DNA of 13,290 nucleotides from JAILLW01 sp045640525 (GCA_045640525.1 JAZUFE010000047.1:1-13290), one strand, 5' to 3'. Positions 6,905-13,285 are shown, counted from the stretch's first letter. Made by a program: numbers and translations. The notes: generated from the sequence alone by a model not told the origin.

Positions 6905-7687
6905 ATGATAATCTACGCAATCGATGATGAAGAAAACTCTCTTGAATATATTGTAAGAAAGATAAAGGAAGCTTCTCCCGAATCAAAGATATATTCCTTC
7001 TTGGATCCGAGCGCAGCCCTAAAAAGTGCCGAAACTCAGCCGTTCGATGTCGCATTTTTGGATATACAAATGCCCGGAATCGATGGCATAAAGCTTGCAC
7101 GAAAATTCAAAAAGCTCAATCTCAAATCAAATCTGATTTTCGTAACGGGATATTCCGAATATACAATGGATGCTTTCAGTCTTGATGCAAGCGGATATCT
7201 TTTAAAACCCGCAACAGCCGCCCAAGTTAAGCACGCTCTTGAAAATCTCCGTTACCCCATATGCCTGAGCGACGGTCCCAAAATGACCGCACAATGTTTC
7301 GGGAATTTCGAGCTGTTCGTTGACGGAAAACCGTTGAAATTCAAATATACGAAGTCAAAAGAAGTTGTTGCCTACATGATTGACCGCAGAGGGGCAATTT
7401 GTCGTAATGAGGAAGTCATTGTTGCACTTTGGGAAGATGATGATGACCATGCGGCATATTATCGTTCTTTGATTAAAGATATACACGATACCTTGGAAGA
7501 TGCCGGTTGCGAAGATGTATTCATTAAGCAATGGGGAGGAGCCGGTATAGATAAAGATAAACTCCGTTGCGATTATTTCGATTATCTTGACGGCCAAATA
7601 GTCGGCGTAAATGCTTTCAAAGGGGAGTATATGAATCAGTACAGTTGGGCTGAGGAAACCGCCGGTGCCTTGTACGATATGATGTAA
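6905..7687 (+). CDS. Response regulator with receiver and SARP-like winged-helix output domain
   Basis: This 260-residue regulator is the likely partner of the kinase upstream. The receiver domain (1-115) has acidic residues D7 and D8, phospho-acceptor D53 in FLDIQMPGIDG, T81 and K101. After a short linker, CFGNFELFVDGKPLKFK (131-147) starts a winged-helix domain of the OmpR/SARP kind: SKEVVAYMIDRRGA, then EEVIVALWEDD, then YYRSLIKDIHDTLEDAG. The tail has the NAFKGEYMNQYSWAEETAG motif (236-254) seen in COG3947-like SARP-family response regulators of Clostridia. AGGAG with 8-nt spacing sets the ATG at 6905; the longer reading from 6812 would overlap the kinase gene and has no ribosome site. 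The operon ends at a strong terminator. Target genes are unknown. Confidence 0.9.
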   Translation: MIIYAIDDEENSLEYIVRKIKEASPESKIYSFLDPSAALKSAETQPFDVAFLDIQMPGIDGIKLARKFKKLNLKSNLIFVTGYSEYTMDAFSLDASGYLLKPATAAQVKHALENLRYPICLSDGPKMTAQCFGNFELFVDGKPLKFKYTKSKEVVAYMIDRRGAICRNEEVIVALWEDDDDHAAYYRSLIKDIHDTLEDAGCEDVFIKQWGGAGIDKDKLRCDYFDYLDGQIVGVNAFKGEYMNQYSWAEETAGALYDMM

Positions 7688-7689
7688 AT

Positions 7690-7724
7690 AAAAACCCGCC
7701 GGAATTAATATCCGGCGGGTTTTT
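7690..7724. terminator. Strong bidirectional intrinsic terminator
   Basis: A perfect 14-bp stem (7690-7703 with 7711-7724, core CCCGCCGGA) around a 7-nt AT loop is flanked by T-tracts on both strands. It serves the response regulator gene on the plus strand and the convergent secreted-protein gene on the minus strand, ending 5 nt from the latter's stop. Confidence 0.95.
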
Positions 7725-7729
7725 CAATT

Positions 7730-8194
7730 CTATTTAAGAAAAGGTAAAACCTTTTCGGCTATTTTAAAAAGCGTTTCAAAAAACGGTTGCGGGCTGGTTA
7801 GCTGAATATCTGTTTCATATATCCAACCTTCATCGAAAAACAGCGTCTGCATATCGTTAAGCTTACCAACCGGTTTAACATAATACATTTTACCGTTAAG
7901 GAAGCCTCCGTCTTTTCGGTCTGTGATTCGACATCTTACAGTGTAGTAACCACGACTGATTTTAACTTCAACCTCATCACCTACATTATAAGCATATCCT
8001 TCGGAATCTCTATCAACAAAGAATTTTTCCCTGCTCTGAGAAACAGATATATTTCTGCCTTCCGAAACTATGGGAGTAAATTTCTTTTCAGCAGCCTTAA
8101 GAGGGGATGCAAAGGACATAACTCCTATTCCAACCGTAAGTGTTGTTGCCATTACTAAACTTAATGCTATTTTAAAAATATTTTTCTTCATCAT
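7730..8194 (-). CDS. Small secreted protein of unknown function
   Basis: This 154-residue protein has a clear Sec signal peptide: K3-K4, a hydrophobic core about 6-26 and a likely cleavage after S-F-A29. The mature part is about 125 residues and strand-rich (VGDEVEVKISRGYYTVRCRI, about 72-91; WIYETDIQL near 123-131), like a small SH3-like or beta-barrel module. It ends in an amphipathic helix (FFETLFKIAEKVLPFLK). I do not recognise a family. AAGGAG is 6-7 nt before the ATG. It lies downstream of the beta-galactosidase gene on the same strand, with a 123-nt gap that holds two inverted repeats and a TATAAT box, so it may have its own promoter. Confidence 0.75.
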   Translation of the reverse strand: MMKKNIFKIALSLVMATTLTVGIGVMSFASPLKAAEKKFTPIVSEGRNISVSQSREKFFVDRDSEGYAYNVGDEVEVKISRGYYTVRCRITDRKDGGFLNGKMYYVKPVGKLNDMQTLFFDEGWIYETDIQLTSPQPFFETLFKIAEKVLPFLK

Positions 8195-8209
8195 ATATGT
8201 CTCCTTCCT

Positions 8210-8223
8210 GTCGCTTCTGCGAC
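8210..8223 (-). repeat. Short hairpin just upstream of a ribosome binding site
   Basis: GTCGC (8210-8214) and GCGAC (8219-8223) form a 5-bp stem with a TTCT loop (AGAA in the mRNA). It sits directly upstream of the AAGGAG site of the secreted-protein gene, where it could affect translation or mRNA stability. Confidence 0.4.
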
Positions 8224-8252
8224 TGAGCTGTAACTATTTTTGGTTTCAGTTG

Positions 8253-8272
8253 GAAAAGATTTATCTCTTTTC
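8253..8272. repeat. Inverted repeat near the probable start of transcription
   Basis: GAAAAGA (8253-8259) pairs with TCTTTTC (8266-8272) around a 6-nt loop. No U-tract follows on the minus strand, so it is not a good terminator. It lies immediately downstream of the TATAAT box at 8281-8286, a position suited to an operator or a 5'-leader hairpin. Confidence 0.4.
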
Positions 8273-8280
8273 TTGAGCTC

Positions 8281-8286
8281 ATTATA
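8281..8286 (-). promoter_or_regulatory. -10 box for the secreted-protein gene
   Basis: A perfect minus-strand TATAAT in the gap between the beta-galactosidase stop and the secreted-protein gene. The -35 region is poor. Confidence 0.3.
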
Positions 8287-8317
8287 TTTGAAGGAGTGTT
8301 GCAAAAGTGATGCACTT

Positions 8318-10390
8318 CTATATTTTTCTTTCGTAAGTTACTACCGTATGCTTACTCTTAATCACCAAGCTTTCCTTGGGCATTAGTCTAATGTCTTGGT
8401 TAACTGCTTCTCCGGTAATCAGATTCTCGCCTTCAATGCTCTTTAGTACACATTCTTTATCAGAGCTGTTCAAATAGAATTTGTATGCATAATCTTCGGA
8501 ATACCTTATATGCTTTTCAATACCCGGCTGTGCTTTTTCATATTCAATCTGCTCAGAAGCAAGAATAAATTCAAGTAAATCCTTTAAAGAAGCAGCGTCA
8601 CATCTGGCTGCTTGATAATATGCCTTTCCCTTGCCTGTTTTCTTAACCGTAACTGCCGGAGAGTCTTTATAAAAATCATCCGTGTACATTCCAAGGACTT
8701 CAGCATCCTTTACCCGAAGTATTTCCGCATAATCCTGCACATTCAAAATTGTTTGGGACTTATCGCCTCGGCCCAGGCGGATTCCGTTTCGATCACTTGG
8801 ATACAACGTATCAATCTCTTCACTTATTATTCCATAAAGATTATTAAGTCCTCTGCCGGGGAAACCTTCCAAAAAGCACAGGCAGTTCTCATTTACGTAT
8901 CCTGTCATATATGTTCCGAGTAAAATTCCACCGGTTTTGACATATTCTGTAAGCACTTCGGCGGCTCTTTCGGTAAGTTGAAAAAGCATGGGGGCAATAA
9001 TAAGTTTATATTTATCAGACACCTCGTTAACCGAAATTACGTCCGCATCTATCCCCAGTGCCATCAATGCTTTCCAATATGACATGCATGTCTCATCATA
9101 CTTCTTGGTGTTTCGACCGAATCCTGCCGTTCCTTCTATCGTCCACCAGTTTTCCCATTCGAAAATAACAGCAACTTCATTCTTCGTAACCGTTCCTTCG
9201 ACTTCGGCTATTTCTTTCAAAAACCGACCTGTTTGAGCTACCTCTTTGAATATTCGTGTATCATCGGTTCCCATATGGTCGATGACAGCACCGTGAAACT
9301 GCTCTGCCGCACCTCTGGACTTCCTCCACTGGAAATACTGAACTGTATCCGAGCCGCAGGCAACAGCCTGAGTCGCAAAAAGCTTATGCACACCCGGTCT
9401 TTTGACCTTGTTGTATTCCATCCAGTTAACATTTCCGGGAGCGTTTTCCATAAGCATAAAAGGCTTATCATTTTTAAGTCCTCTGATCATTGCATGATCA
9501 AATGCGCTCTCCGCCATTGTATCCGAAAAGTCTTCCCAATCATTATGAAAGAACGGGTAACTGTCCCATGATATGACATCAATTTTCTTGGCAAGCTCCC
9601 TGTAATCGATATCGCGAAATCTCTTCATAAAATTGGTTGTTACGGGAATTTCAGGGTTACCATACTTGCGAATGGTTTCTATTTCCACGGATATGTAGTC
9701 GCAAAAATTCTGCGTGGTAAATCTTTTCCAATCAAGATTCAATCCCATAACAGCTGTTTGACCGTTTCGATACGGAGGTTCTATTTCATCAAAACTGCCG
9801 TATCGTGCGCTCCAAAATGTTGACCACCACTCATGATTCAGTTTTTCAATATCGCCTTCATAACGATTATAAAGGTATCGCTGAAATTTCTTTTTACATA
9901 AATCACAATAGCATTCACCACCAAATTCATTCGAAATGTGCCACATCAGTAATCCGGGATGATTTCCGACCGCTTCAGCCAATTTCCTGTCTATTGTGCG
10001 AGCTTTCTCCTGAAATACAGTCGAAGAAAGGCAATGGTTATGACGCATGCCGTGTCTGTTACGGTTTCCCATACTGTCCACCCGCATAACCTCGGGATAT
10101 TTCAAATCCATCCACGCCGGTCTTGCTCCCGTCGGGGTGGCCAAAATTGTGTATATACCGTTTTCATACAGGTTATCCATTATCTGTTTAAGCCAGTCAA
10201 TTCTGAACACGCCTTCTTGGGGTTCATACATTGCCCATGCAAAAACACCCAGGGTTGCTTCATTGATACCTGCCTCTTTCATATATTCGATATCTTTTTG
10301 GAGAATATCAGGTCTGTCGAGCCACTGTTCGGGGTTGTAATCACCTCCGTGGATAATGCCGTTCATTTTCCTGCCAAAAATATATTTCAT
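8318..10390 (-). CDS. Beta-galactosidase, glycoside hydrolase family 42
   Basis: A retaining GH42 enzyme of 690 residues, the usual length, that releases terminal beta-galactose from oligosaccharides. The TIM barrel covers about 1-390: GGDYNPEQW (15-23), the acid/base Glu E155 in WHISNEFGG, and the nucleophile E315 in FMLMENAPG. The family zinc cluster is complete: C120, then C160, C162 and C165 in ECYCDLC. A beta-galactosidase trimerisation domain follows (about 400-600), then a small C-terminal beta domain. No signal peptide is present, so it works in the cytoplasm on imported sugars. GGAGG 7 nt upstream fixes the ATG at 10390; an ATG 30 nt earlier would swallow that site. It has its own promoter-like sequence, and no sugar transporter gene is adjacent in the window. 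Confidence 0.95.
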   Translation of the reverse strand: MKYIFGRKMNGIIHGGDYNPEQWLDRPDILQKDIEYMKEAGINEATLGVFAWAMYEPQEGVFRIDWLKQIMDNLYENGIYTILATPTGARPAWMDLKYPEVMRVDSMGNRNRHGMRHNHCLSSTVFQEKARTIDRKLAEAVGNHPGLLMWHISNEFGGECYCDLCKKKFQRYLYNRYEGDIEKLNHEWWSTFWSARYGSFDEIEPPYRNGQTAVMGLNLDWKRFTTQNFCDYISVEIETIRKYGNPEIPVTTNFMKRFRDIDYRELAKKIDVISWDSYPFFHNDWEDFSDTMAESAFDHAMIRGLKNDKPFMLMENAPGNVNWMEYNKVKRPGVHKLFATQAVACGSDTVQYFQWRKSRGAAEQFHGAVIDHMGTDDTRIFKEVAQTGRFLKEIAEVEGTVTKNEVAVIFEWENWWTIEGTAGFGRNTKKYDETCMSYWKALMALGIDADVISVNEVSDKYKLIIAPMLFQLTERAAEVLTEYVKTGGILLGTYMTGYVNENCLCFLEGFPGRGLNNLYGIISEEIDTLYPSDRNGIRLGRGDKSQTILNVQDYAEILRVKDAEVLGMYTDDFYKDSPAVTVKKTGKGKAYYQAARCDAASLKDLLEFILASEQIEYEKAQPGIEKHIRYSEDYAYKFYLNSSDKECVLKSIEGENLITGEAVNQDIRLMPKESLVIKSKHTVVTYERKI

Positions 10391-10406
10391 TGCATTTCCT
10401 CCATAA

Positions 10407-10435
10407 GATGCTGTTAACATCCGTGATGTATCATC
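10407..10435. repeat. Two adjacent GATG/CATC inverted repeats in the beta-galactosidase leader
   Basis: GATGCTGTTAACATC (10407-10421) contains the perfect palindrome TGTTAACA. GATGTATCATC (10425-10435) is a second dyad 4 bp away. Both lie between the predicted -10 box and the ribosome site, as expected for a repressor operator of a sugar gene. No regulator gene is next to it. Confidence 0.4.
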
Positions 10436-10444
10436 GTTTTCACT

Positions 10445-10474
10445 ATTATATTTGATTTGTATTCTCCGCTACAA
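10445..10474 (-). promoter_or_regulatory. Putative promoter for the beta-galactosidase gene
   Basis: A perfect -10 TATAAT (10445-10450) and a weak -35 TTGTAG (10469-10474, 3 of 6) with an 18-nt spacer on the minus strand. The leader would be about 48 nt. Confidence 0.45.
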
Positions 10475-10495
10475 CTTCTTTTGGCGGTTGCTATT

Positions 10496-11029
10496 CTATC
10501 TGTCCCGGAAATCGGTCAGCTTGCGCAGAAGCTCGGATAGCGGATAAATCAAAAAACCGACTGCAAGATTACCCGCACCGTGAATTGCATCCCATGGAAG
10601 CCCGGCTATTATCCACGCCAGCGTTGCGTCAAAATTCATTCCCATCATCAGTGCCTGAGCCGGAGCATACAGGGTTCCGAAAAGCAATCCATGCAGGCAG
10701 CAAACAATAGGATACACGATACACTTTGTCTTTTTGGACACACTGCGCGGCAGAACCATCGTAACCGCCCATAGAACAGTCCAAATATAAAGATACGGAA
10801 TCCACCACATGCTAAATCCGGCATATATTCCGTTCAAAAGAACATAAATATATATAGGTATCAGAGCCTTTTTTCTATACACTATCGTATAGGTCATCGT
10901 AAACATTCCGAGCAAATGGATGTTGGGTAAAACCTCCATAATAATCTTTGAACAGAACATTATCGTTCCGAGCATAGCAAAGATGGCCATTTCTTTGGTT
11001 GTTAAAAATTTATTATTTGGTGTATTCAA
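10496..11029 (-). CDS. ECF-type transporter S component (substrate-binding membrane subunit), substrate unknown
   Basis: This 177-residue integral membrane protein has about six helices (roughly 12-34, 37-52, 54-72, 76-94, 102-122, 134-164) and looks like an energy-coupling-factor S component. These subunits bind a vitamin or micronutrient and share an ATPase/T-component module encoded elsewhere. The segments EVLPNIHLLGMF (32-43), WWIPYLYIWTVLW (75-87), LFGTLYAPAQALMMG (116-130) and WIIAGLPWDAIHGAGN (139-154) resemble a Clostridial S-component family recalled from memory. The apparent TTG start lies inside the last codons of the upstream DUF4430 gene, overlapping it by 17 bp and suggesting translational coupling. 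GAAGGG lies about 13 nt before the TTG. A start at the ATG at 10990 would lose the conserved-looking TTKEM segment. No clear terminator follows. Confidence 0.75.
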   Translation of the reverse strand: MNTPNNKFLTTKEMAIFAMLGTIMFCSKIIMEVLPNIHLLGMFTMTYTIVYRKKALIPIYIYVLLNGIYAGFSMWWIPYLYIWTVLWAVTMVLPRSVSKKTKCIVYPIVCCLHGLLFGTLYAPAQALMMGMNFDATLAWIIAGLPWDAIHGAGNLAVGFLIYPLSELLRKLTDFRDR

Positions 11030-11450
11030 GCTTGTATGTCGACCCTTCCGCTATTTCCGTACTGTCAACTCCTGCAGTTGCATATTCACCGTCAATGTAA
11101 AACGCCCAATAACTTTGGTCAACATCATAGTCTGCCGTAATACCGTTTACTTCTTTTACATATAGACCATATTCACCCTCATCACCGGCTATAAGCTCAT
11201 TTTCGAGCAATGCTGCGCCAACCGTTTCCGCTTCTGTATGGATGGTAAATTTCACCGACTGATTATCCGCCTTCACCTCAACGATCATATTCTTGGAGCC
11301 TTCTCCAAGCTCTGTATCCGTATGATATGTCGCGTTCTGCCACAATCCGCTTAATTCCGAAGATGCCCCGTTTTGATTGCAGGCAACCAGGCACAAAGCA
11401 AGCACCGTCACAAGCAATAATCCAAATAGTGATTTTGATAGTTTTTTCAT
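11013..11450 (-). CDS. DUF4430 (transcobalamin-C-like) lipoprotein
   Basis: This 145-residue lipoprotein has a signal peptide (2-20) and lipobox L21-V-A-C24, so it should be anchored outside the membrane. Residues about 70-145 match the DUF4430 / transcobalamin-like C-terminal pattern: TVGAALLENELI (76-87), Y-G-L-Y-V-K-E-V-N-G-I (94-104), then SYWAFYIDGEYATAGVDS (113-130) and a Gly-x-Tyr ending. In animal cobalamin carriers the related domain forms half of the ligand pocket; bacterial copies often accompany ECF transporters. It probably captures the ligand and passes it to the S component encoded by the overlapping gene. The ATG at 11450 is set by AAAGGA with 8-nt spacing, and the lipobox fits only this start. 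A structured RNA element lies upstream. Confidence 0.8.
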   Translation of the reverse strand: MKKLSKSLFGLLLVTVLALCLVACNQNGASSELSGLWQNATYHTDTELGEGSKNMIVEVKADNQSVKFTIHTEAETVGAALLENELIAGDEGEYGLYVKEVNGITADYDVDQSYWAFYIDGEYATAGVDSTEIAEGSTYKLEYTK

Positions 11451-11481
11451 AATTAGTGTCCTTTCTTTAGCTATAATTAAA

Positions 11482-11576
11482 GTAAAAAATAAAAACGCAG
11501 ATCCCCTTATCACCTTGCATACCGTCTCGCGGTATGTTCAGTATCGAATATTGAAATATTCAGATGAACTGCGTTT
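11482..11576 (-). ncRNA. Candidate structured cis-regulatory RNA / riboswitch-like attenuator (class not recognised)
   Basis: Transcribed leftwards, this element forms a closing helix of 8 bp (11569-11576 with 11493-11500; AAACGCAG/CTGCGTTT) enclosing two arms. The first arm is TTCA/TGAA (11565-11568 with 11537-11540), then an internal loop, then the 6-bp helix GAATAT/ATATTC (11556-11561 with 11546-11551) with a UUCA loop. The second arm is the 7-bp helix CATACCG/CGGTATG (11530-11536 with 11518-11524) with a CGAGA loop. A purine-rich single strand, AAGGUGAUAAGGGGAU, joins it to the closing helix. The closing helix runs straight into the U-tract TTTTTATTTTTTAC (11482-11495). It starts 20 nt after the metzincin gene stop and ends about 30 nt before the DUF4430 start. 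It could terminate the first gene, control the second, or both. I find no B12 box, T-box, TPP, FMN or purine-riboswitch core. Confidence 0.5.
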
Positions 11577-11595
11577 CTATTATTTCTAAATACTA

Positions 11596-12645
11596 TTAAT
11601 GTCTGGTTTCGTCGAGTCCAAATTCATCAATCATTGAACACTCGTCTATCCATCCGACATAATATGCTGTCAAATCCGAAAAATCGTTTGTAACCCTATC
11701 CTTCGGGATTGTATTAGTGTACGGATCATATGTACTGCACATAATTTCATTTATCATGTCACTACCCTGACAGTAATCTACGAATTCTTGAGTTATGCCG
11801 TAGTTTTCACCCTGAGTATCGGCAACATAGTAATCCGGTGCTCCGAAAATATGCAAGATTTCATGTGCATATGAAGCCGGTCCTTGTTCTGCTCCATATA
11901 CCCAGTTAGAAAGACACACTACTTCATATGGCATATTGTATCCAAGTTCCGTTCCGTAAAACGGCATTGCATGGCATGTCATCTTGGTATCAGGTTTCTC
12001 GTTAAGGTATACAACATAGAAAATATTTTCGGTTTCATATTTATCAAGCAATTTATTGCTCACTTCAGTAAAATTTTCATCTATAAGCATTTTTACTTCC
12101 GGAGTTTGTGACTCTCCTTTAGAAAAATCACAATCAATATCCAATGCATAGAACAGCTCATTATCTTCATCCCAATTGTATATGAATTCGATATCTTTAC
12201 CGTATTTTCGACCCTGTTCCGCAATCCAGTCCATTCCAAGACCCATATTTCCCGAAAGCTTCATAATGGTCTCTTTATCAGCCTCCGAATTGAAATCCCA
12301 TGAAGTTGTATTATCATTCAAAAAGATAGACACAACAACAATCTTTCCGTCAAGTTCAAAACCTGTTCCCATCGGATAATCTTCTTCGGACAAAAAGTCG
12401 CGCTCGGTGGTAGTTACCTCCGTATCATCCACGTCTTCTTCGTACTCTTCATCTTCTCCGTATTCTTCCAAGTCTTCATACTCTTCAGTATCTTCGTACT
12501 CTTCAGCACTCTCATATTCTGCGGATGCTTCATATTCTTCAGGGCTCTCACTCGAGCATCCTGCTGCGAACATTGAAACGAACAATAAGGCCAATACCGC
12601 AGCCACTCCGTTCCGTTTTCTCCATGTTCTAATTTTCTTTTTCAT
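11596..12645 (-). CDS. Lipoprotein with acidic Tyr/Glu-rich linker and metzincin-type metalloprotease domain
   Basis: This 349-residue protein has a basic N-terminus, a hydrophobic stretch (13-28) and a lipobox-like A27-A-G-C30, giving a membrane-anchored exported protein. Residues about 36-75 are a low-complexity Glu/Tyr/Asp linker. The rest (about 95-349) looks like a zinc protease: H261-E262-I-L-H265-I-F-G268-A-P-D271 fits the metzincin pattern HExxHxxGxxD, where Asp can replace the third His. M302 in NEIMCSTYD is a plausible Met-turn. GAGGAGGA lies 7 nt before the ATG, and a good promoter sits upstream. Substrate unknown; it may process surface or host proteins. I cannot name a family for the region before the motif. 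An alternative is an inactive or non-peptidase relative, but the motif looks intact. Confidence 0.8.
   Translation of the reverse strand: MKKKIRTWRKRNGVAAVLALLFVSMFAAGCSSESPEEYEASAEYESAEEYEDTEEYEDLEEYGEDEEYEEDVDDTEVTTTERDFLSEEDYPMGTGFELDGKIVVVSIFLNDNTTSWDFNSEADKETIMKLSGNMGLGMDWIAEQGRKYGKDIEFIYNWDEDNELFYALDIDCDFSKGESQTPEVKMLIDENFTEVSNKLLDKYETENIFYVVYLNEKPDTKMTCHAMPFYGTELGYNMPYEVVCLSNWVYGAEQGPASYAHEILHIFGAPDYYVADTQGENYGITQEFVDYCQGSDMINEIMCSTYDPYTNTIPKDRVTNDFSDLTAYYVGWIDECSMIDEFGLDETRH
12433..12540 (-). repeat. Degenerate repeat coding for an EEYE-rich linker
   Basis: This part of the lipoprotein gene encodes imperfect repeats of the unit Glu-Glu-Tyr-Glu-x (residues about 36-71) and shows a matching DNA repeat on the plus strand built from units like TATTCTTC / TACTCTTC. 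It explains the Ser/Tyr-rich antisense reading frame in this place. Copy number could vary between strains. Confidence 0.7.
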
Positions 12646-12676
12646 ATAACATTCCTCCTCAAAACAGTTATCTAAT

Positions 12677-12705
12677 ATAATATTCCATATTTGCTAATTT
12701 GTGAA
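12677..12705 (-). promoter_or_regulatory. Sigma-A promoter for the metzincin-type lipoprotein gene
   Basis: On the minus strand -35 TTCACA (12700-12705, 5 of 6) and -10 TATTAT (12677-12682, 5 of 6) are 17 nt apart. Transcription would begin near 12670, leaving a leader of about 25 nt with the GAGGAGGA ribosome site. Confidence 0.65.
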
Positions 12706-12745
12706 CCAAAAAGTAAATTGGGAATTTCGTACTTACATTTTCTAT

Positions 12746-12765
12746 GCAAACGCTGACACGTTTGC
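12746..12765. repeat. Hairpin GCAAACG/CGTTTGC
   Basis: A perfect 7-bp inverted repeat (12746-12752 with 12759-12765) around CTGACA, without a U-tract on either side. It lies between the terminator of the PilZ gene and the promoter of the lipoprotein gene. Confidence 0.6.
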
Positions 12766-12773
12766 CCTTTCTC

Positions 12774-12805
12774 GCAAAATCACCCTTGCAAGCAAGTGAT
12801 TTTGC
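12774..12805. repeat. Long hairpin GCAAAATCAC/GTGATTTTGC
   Basis: A perfect 10-bp inverted repeat (12774-12783 with 12796-12805). Its 12-nt interior itself contains TTGC-AA-GCAA, so a cruciform or bent hairpin is possible. No U-tract follows on the minus strand. It abuts the terminator at 12810-12838. The arms begin with GCAAA, as in the hairpin at 12746-12765. Confidence 0.65.
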
Positions 12806-12809
12806 TTCG

Positions 12810-12838
12810 AAAAAAAAAAGAGACTCAAATGAGTCTCT
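12810..12838 (-). terminator. Intrinsic terminator of the PilZ gene
   Basis: The 8-bp stem AGAGACTC/GAGTCTCT (12819-12826 with 12831-12838) has a 4-nt loop and is followed on the minus strand by ten T residues. It begins 5 nt past the PilZ stop codon. Confidence 0.93.
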
Positions 12839-12843
12839 AATCA

Positions 12844-13239
12844 TCACAATACACATCCTCGGTTCTGAAATCCTATTACCTTGCGATCGGATATATATTT
12901 TTCAAGTTTTCGCGGAAGATTCTCTATTTCGCCTCCCATTGAATATACTCCACCCTTTTCGTTGGTCCATACTACTTTGGCGATACCGTCCAAATATTCG
13001 GTTCGCTGCTCTTCAAACAGCTCATACTCATCAATACCAACAAATCGAATTTCGCCTCCGACTTTGGCAGTTCTGGCGACTTCAATAGATCTCTCATCAC
13101 GTACCTCAATCAGGATTCCGACTTCACTTATATTGACCAGCACTCCGGAAAACTCAACCTTTCCGGGCATGCCGCCTATAATATAGATATTCACAGGGAC
13201 ATCAACGCGCTCTCTTTGATATCTTCTTTTATCCGACAT
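12844..13239 (-). CDS. PilZ-domain protein (probable cyclic di-GMP receptor)
   Basis: This 131-residue, single-domain soluble protein carries the cyclic di-GMP binding signature of PilZ: R5-x3-R9 in RRYQRER and N36-I-S-x2-G41 (the [D/N]xSxxG motif). Strand-rich sequence follows (GILIEV, GEIRFVGID, GIAKVVWTNEKGG, SMGGEIENL), as expected of the PilZ barrel, with a short helix near the end (PRKLEKYISDRK). Both ligand motifs are intact, so it should bind the second messenger and act through a partner protein. No diguanylate cyclase, motility or cellulose gene is in the window, so the output is unknown. GGAAGG is 5 nt before the ATG. The gene is closed by a strong terminator. Only a TATAAT box is visible upstream before the window ends. 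Confidence 0.88.
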   Translation of the reverse strand: MSDKRRYQRERVDVPVNIYIIGGMPGKVEFSGVLVNISEVGILIEVRDERSIEVARTAKVGGEIRFVGIDEYELFEEQRTEYLDGIAKVVWTNEKGGVYSMGGEIENLPRKLEKYISDRKVIGFQNRGCVL

Positions 13240-13279
13240 TACTACCTTCCAATCTCTCCCCCTAAATAGTCATTATTTA

Positions 13280-13285
13280 ATTATA
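13280..13285 (-). promoter_or_regulatory. -10 box upstream of the PilZ gene
   Basis: A perfect minus-strand TATAAT lies 40 nt before the PilZ ATG. Its -35 would lie beyond the right edge of the window, so the promoter cannot be confirmed here. Confidence 0.4.

Noticed and set aside
8305..8317. AAGTG-CAT-CACTT hairpin after the beta-galactosidase stop as a terminator
   Set aside because: The stem is 5 bp with a 3-nt loop and only four T residues follow, so it is too weak to call.
9959..10417. Plus-strand 152-codon open frame
   Set aside because: It is antisense to the catalytic domain of the GH42 beta-galactosidase and its protein looks like no known family.
11482..11576. T-box or cobalamin riboswitch
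   Set aside because: An ACCGCG string occurs, but the full T-box core is absent and the string lies in a hairpin stem. No B12 box is present and the element is far too short.
12407..12649. Plus-strand open frame of 80 codons rich in Ser and Tyr
   Set aside because: It is the antisense of the EEYE-repeat linker of the lipoprotein gene and has no ribosome site; the repeat keeps it free of stops.
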